The notes beneath the pieces were generated by a model. That model worked only from the letters and a program-made list of their open reading frames with translations. It was not told the DNA's origin and searched no databases. Made by a program: the position numbers and the translations under genes. From positions 1-64,000 of the forward strand of contig NZ_CALAOH010000053.1 of assembly GCF_937926365.1 (NCBI RefSeq): 64,000 nt of DNA, in the 5' to 3' direction. Source of the stretch: an uncultured Azohydromonas sp. (GTDB lineage Bacteria > Pseudomonadota > Gammaproteobacteria > Burkholderiales > Burkholderiaceae_C). This document shows positions 61,748 through 64,000 of this stretch, piece after piece. The first letter of the stretch is position 1, and the number at the start of each line of letters is the position of its first letter.

Positions 61748-62182
61748 TCAGCCCTCGATGTTCGGCGGCCACTTCTCGGTATTGATCTGGCCGGTCCACT
61801 TCAGGAACTCCACCAGGTCGTCAAGCTGCTGCTCGCTCAGGTTGAACTGCGGCATCTGGCGCCGGCCCGGCGCGCCGCTGGGCTGCGCCTTCATCCATGC
61901 CTTGATGAACTCGCCGCCGCGGCGCTGGTGCACGTTGCCCAGCTCGGGCGCGAAGTACGCGCCTTCGCCCAGCAGCGTATGGCAGCCGATGCAGTTGCGC
62001 GTCTCCCAGATCGCCTTGCCGCGCTCCACCGCGGGCGTGATCTGCGCCGCATTGGAGCGGTGCGGTATCTGCCGCTCGGCATCCAGGATCAGGCCGGTGA
62101 ACAGCAGCGCGAAGAACACGCTGCCGCCCCAGAAAATGTTGCGGGCCTTCTGCTTGGTGAACCCGCCGCTGCTCTGGCTCAT
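61748..62182 (-). CDS. norC: Nitric oxide reductase cytochrome c subunit NorC
   Basis: 144 residues. A single N-terminal anchor at about 17-34 (FWGGSVFFALLFTGLILD) is followed by a periplasmic cytochrome with C64-I-G-C67-H68 and a likely Met ligand in RRQMPQFNLS. It accepts electrons from periplasmic cytochromes and passes them to NorB. AGGAGG precedes the ATG. First gene of norCBQ-X-D. Confidence 0.95.
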   Translation of the reverse strand: MSQSSGGFTKQKARNIFWGGSVFFALLFTGLILDAERQIPHRSNAAQITPAVERGKAIWETRNCIGCHTLLGEGAYFAPELGNVHQRRGGEFIKAWMKAQPSGAPGRRQMPQFNLSEQQLDDLVEFLKWTGQINTEKWPPNIEG

Positions 62183-62220
62183 GAGGGAGCCCTCCTAGGT
62201 TTGACTTGCGACAGGTACTC

Positions 62221-62264
62221 AGCCTAGTGATTCAGTCAGGAATTTCCTTGAACCCGTTCAAGGA
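62221..62264 (-). promoter_or_regulatory. Promoter of norC with Crp/Fnr-type palindrome
   Basis: TCCTTGAAC-CC-GTTCAAGGA at 62245-62264 is a perfect 9+9 palindrome. Exactly 31 bp downstream of its centre on the minus strand is TAGGCT (62221-62226), a suitable -10. The spacing fits an activator centred at -41.5 and a start near 62213. Confidence 0.7.
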
Positions 62265-62299
62265 TCAACCAACGCCCGTCGACACGCTTTGCCAAGCGT

Positions 62300-62471
62300 G
62301 AAAAGAAAACGGGCCGGTGCACGAACGAGCACCGGCCCAAAACACATCCGTGGCAATGGAAACAAAAGGGTGGATGCACACGGAGAGGAGGACAACAGAA
62401 AAAAACGGGGGATGTCAGTGGCGGCACCTCCTTGGGTGGTTGAGTCAACAACGGCGTTTCGCGATTGCCTG
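62300..62471 (-). ncRNA. Putative small RNA under a Crp/Fnr-type promoter
   Basis: Between norC and phzF a promoter-like module (box 62504-62519, -10 TACGAT 62478-62483) points leftward, and a strong terminator stands at 62301-62338. The predicted transcript is about 170 bases, contains no convincing reading frame and carries an AAGGAGGTG stretch near its middle. It ends about 35 bases before the norC box, so it is separate from norC. Existence is inferred from signals only. Confidence 0.45.
62301..62338 (-). terminator. Rho-independent terminator upstream of norC
   Basis: A perfect 10-bp stem, 62329-62338 with 62311-62320, and an 8-base loop; on the minus strand it is followed by GTTTTCTTTT. 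No annotated gene lies upstream of it on that strand, which is what points to an unannotated transcript. Confidence 0.85.
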
Positions 62472-62477
62472 AGTGGC

Positions 62478-62519
62478 ATCGTAGGTCTTTGGCGGCATAT
62501 TTCCTTGAACGGGTTCAAG
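62478..62519 (-). promoter_or_regulatory. Promoter module of the putative small RNA, or shared site for phzF
   Basis: CTTGAAC-GG-GTTCAAG at 62504-62519 is a perfect 7+7 palindrome of the same type as the norC site. On the minus strand TACGAT at 62478-62483 is centred 31 bp from the box centre, identical spacing to norC. The phzF ATG lies 150 bases away on the other side. Confidence 0.6.
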
Positions 62520-62668
62520 ACTGGCGCGTCTGCCCGCAAAAGCGTCTGTAACGGTCGGATTGGCAGGTCACTGCATCTGTCGCGCCGCCACGGCGCCGCC
62601 TAGCATCCGACCCATGGCCGCCGGCCGCGCCGGCGGGGACCATCAACCTTGAGATTTCAAAAAACCCC

Positions 62669-63550
62669 ATGCGCAGCACGCTTTTCAAGCAGGTCGATGT
62701 CTTCACGCAGCAGCCGTTCCTGGGCAATCCGGTCGCGGTGATCCTGCAGGCCGAGGGTTTGAGCGACGAGGAGATGCAACGCATCGCGCGCTGGACCAAC
62801 CTGTCGGAAACCACCTTCGTGCTGCCCGCCACGCAGCCCGGGGCCGACTACCGGCTGCGCATCTTCACGCCCGGCGGCGAGTTGCCTTTCGCGGGGCATC
62901 CCACCATCGGCAGCGCGCATGCGCTGCTGGAAAACGGCACGGTGGCCGCGCGCGACGGCGCGCTGGTGCAGGAATGCGCCGCCGGGCTGGTGCGGCTGCA
63001 ACTGGAGCCGGGCGAGGGCGGCGCGCCCTGGATCGCCTTCGAGCTGCCGCAGCCCAAGGTGACGCCGCTGGACGAGGCCCACGTGGCGGAGCTGGAGTCC
63101 ATCCTGGGCCAGCGCGTGCGGCGTGGCGAGGCGGCGCCGCGGCTGATCGACGTGGGCGCGCGCTGGGTCGTGGCGCAGCTGGAGGACGCGCAGGCCGTGC
63201 TGGCGTGCCGCCCCGACTTCGCGCGCATGAAGCGCCAGGAGCTGCAGGACCACGCCACCGGCGTGACCATCTTCGGCGAGCACGCGGCCGGCGCCGCGGC
63301 GCGCATCGAGGTGCGCTCCTTCGCGCCGGCCTGCGGTATCGAGGAGGACCCGGTGTGCGGCAGTGGCAACGGCTGCGTGGGGGTGTTCATCCGCGACTCG
63401 GGGCAGGCGCCGCGCATCGGGCGCGACTACGTGGCGGCGCAGGGCGCGCTGCTGGGCCGCGCCGGGCGGGTGCGCGTGGGCATGGAGACGCAGCGCATCC
63501 GCGTCGCCGGGCAGGCCGTCACCTGCATCGACGGGCGCATGGCGCTCTGA
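62669..63550 (+). CDS. PhzF-family isomerase/epimerase-like protein
   Basis: 293 residues with the two-lobed PhzF/diaminopimelate-epimerase fold: FKQVDVFTQQPFLGNPVAVIL, the conserved acid in NLSETTFVLP (Glu), RIFTPGGELPFAGHPTIGSAHAL and EEDPVCGSGNGCVGVF. PhzF itself acts in phenazine synthesis, but no other phz gene is near, so it is one of the many uncharacterised relatives. The ribosome site is weak. Confidence 0.85.
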   Translation: MRSTLFKQVDVFTQQPFLGNPVAVILQAEGLSDEEMQRIARWTNLSETTFVLPATQPGADYRLRIFTPGGELPFAGHPTIGSAHALLENGTVAARDGALVQECAAGLVRLQLEPGEGGAPWIAFELPQPKVTPLDEAHVAELESILGQRVRRGEAAPRLIDVGARWVVAQLEDAQAVLACRPDFARMKRQELQDHATGVTIFGEHAAGAAARIEVRSFAPACGIEEDPVCGSGNGCVGVFIRDSGQAPRIGRDYVAAQGALLGRAGRVRVGMETQRIRVAGQAVTCIDGRMAL

Positions 63551-63611
63551 AGCCCGCCGAGGCGGGGAACGGCGCTTGCCACGCATGTCCCAGGCTTTTG
63601 AGGAGCGCGCC

Positions 63612-63710
63612 ATGAATCCCGATCGCCCGCAAGCCACCGTGCCGGACTCCCCCATGGAGCAGCCGGAAAAGCTGCCTCCCACGCCGGGCCCCACGGTGCC
63701 CAAGGTCTGA
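63612..63710 (+). CDS. Proline-rich 32-residue peptide
   Basis: A short frame from ATG 63612 to TGA 63710 with AGGAG eight bases upstream. The product is hydrophilic and nearly a quarter Pro (MNPDRPQATVPDSP..., ending GPTVPKV). No signal or membrane segment. It may be a genuine small protein; function unknown. Confidence 0.45.
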   Translation: MNPDRPQATVPDSPMEQPEKLPPTPGPTVPKV

Positions 63711-63860
63711 GCGGCCAGACCACCTGGGAAATTTTCGAGCCCATTCCATCCCCTGGCGGCACGAGCGTTGCCGGCCCCGGGTGTCCGATCCGTTGCCGTG
63801 CAAGTCCAGCGATCGCACGGCGGCGTGTCCGGGTGCGCACCCGCCAGCGGAGGACAGCGC

Positions 63861-64000
63861 CATGGGGAGAACCCGAGACAACGCCGTTCAGGCCATCCAG
63901 CGCGCGGCCCAGCCGCTGGGTGCGGGGACGCTCCACGGAGGCTTCCGCGCCGCAGGCGCTGGGCGGCTTCGGGCGCTTCCCGCGCTGGCCGACCAGTTCG
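63861..64000 (+). CDS. Start of an unidentified gene cut by the window edge
   Basis: GGAGGA lies seven bases before the ATG, an excellent ribosome site, and the frame stays open to the edge (46 codons). The visible part, MGRTRDNAVQAIQRAAQPLGAG and onward, is not enough to name a family. Confidence 0.45.

Noticed and set aside
62236..62539. Two minus-strand frames of 71 and 93 codons through the norC-phzF gap
   Set aside because: No ribosome site at their starts, biased composition and a terminator inside; a noncoding transcript fits better.

Overview
The window is a very GC-rich chromosomal segment from a denitrifying betaproteobacterium. Gene content (two-repeat DUF4148 protein, polyhydroxyalkanoate-system protein, cd1 nitrite reductase plus cNor, polyphosphate genes, XylD/XylX pentonate genes) points to Burkholderiales, most likely Comamonadaceae; this is inferred from gene content and not from a marker gene. 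No rRNA, tRNA, CRISPR, prophage or intact insertion sequence was seen. Nearly all space is coding, and most long antisense open frames are GC-driven shadows.

Layout. (1) 1-8283, minus strand: a sulfonate/taurine-type uptake locus. A TauD-like dioxygenase, binding protein, ATPase and permease form one operon ending at a clear terminator. A GntR regulator is followed by an AprA/AprB-like flavoprotein-ferredoxin pair, a second binding protein with a NosL-like tail, and the start of another gene, probably a permease. (2) 8284-20535: scattered single genes: a TviB/WbpA-type UDP-sugar dehydrogenase, two alpha/beta hydrolases, a HAF-repeat protein, a DUF4148 protein, a TonB-dependent receptor, a LysR/Gdx divergent pair, a glycine-zipper protein and a VOC protein. 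(3) 20619-26077: a pentonate (Weimberg-type) operon, XylD- and XylX-like, with a lone TRAP binding protein and a divergent LysR. A REPIN-like inverted repeat lies between the two enzyme genes. (4) 26195-30984: a GNAT/cysteine-hydrolase couple, a GAF-GGDEF-EAL protein and a chemoreceptor.

(5) 31066-43565: a phosphate/polyphosphate island: histidine phosphatase, CYTH-CHAD protein, PHA-system protein, ppx, pstS, a TSUP permease, an orphan PhoB-type DNA-binding domain, ppk1, sixA, a small membrane protein and a class III-like ppk2. Pho-box-like repeats precede the first gene, ppx and pstS. A MbcA/RES toxin-antitoxin module sits inside the island.

(6) 43933-62669: after a sensor diguanylate cyclase comes the denitrification block. 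nirE is divergent from nirSMCF-nirDL-nirGH-nirJ-nirN, which supplies cd1 nitrite reductase, its electron donors and heme d1. Facing it is norC-norB-norQ-(polyferredoxin)-norD-dnr. Palindromes of FNR/DNR/NNR type lie before nirS (two), dnr and norC. A further copy, with a -10 element and a downstream terminator, suggests an unannotated small RNA between norC and phzF. The right edge has a PhzF isomerase, a 32-residue peptide gene and the start of an unidentified gene.
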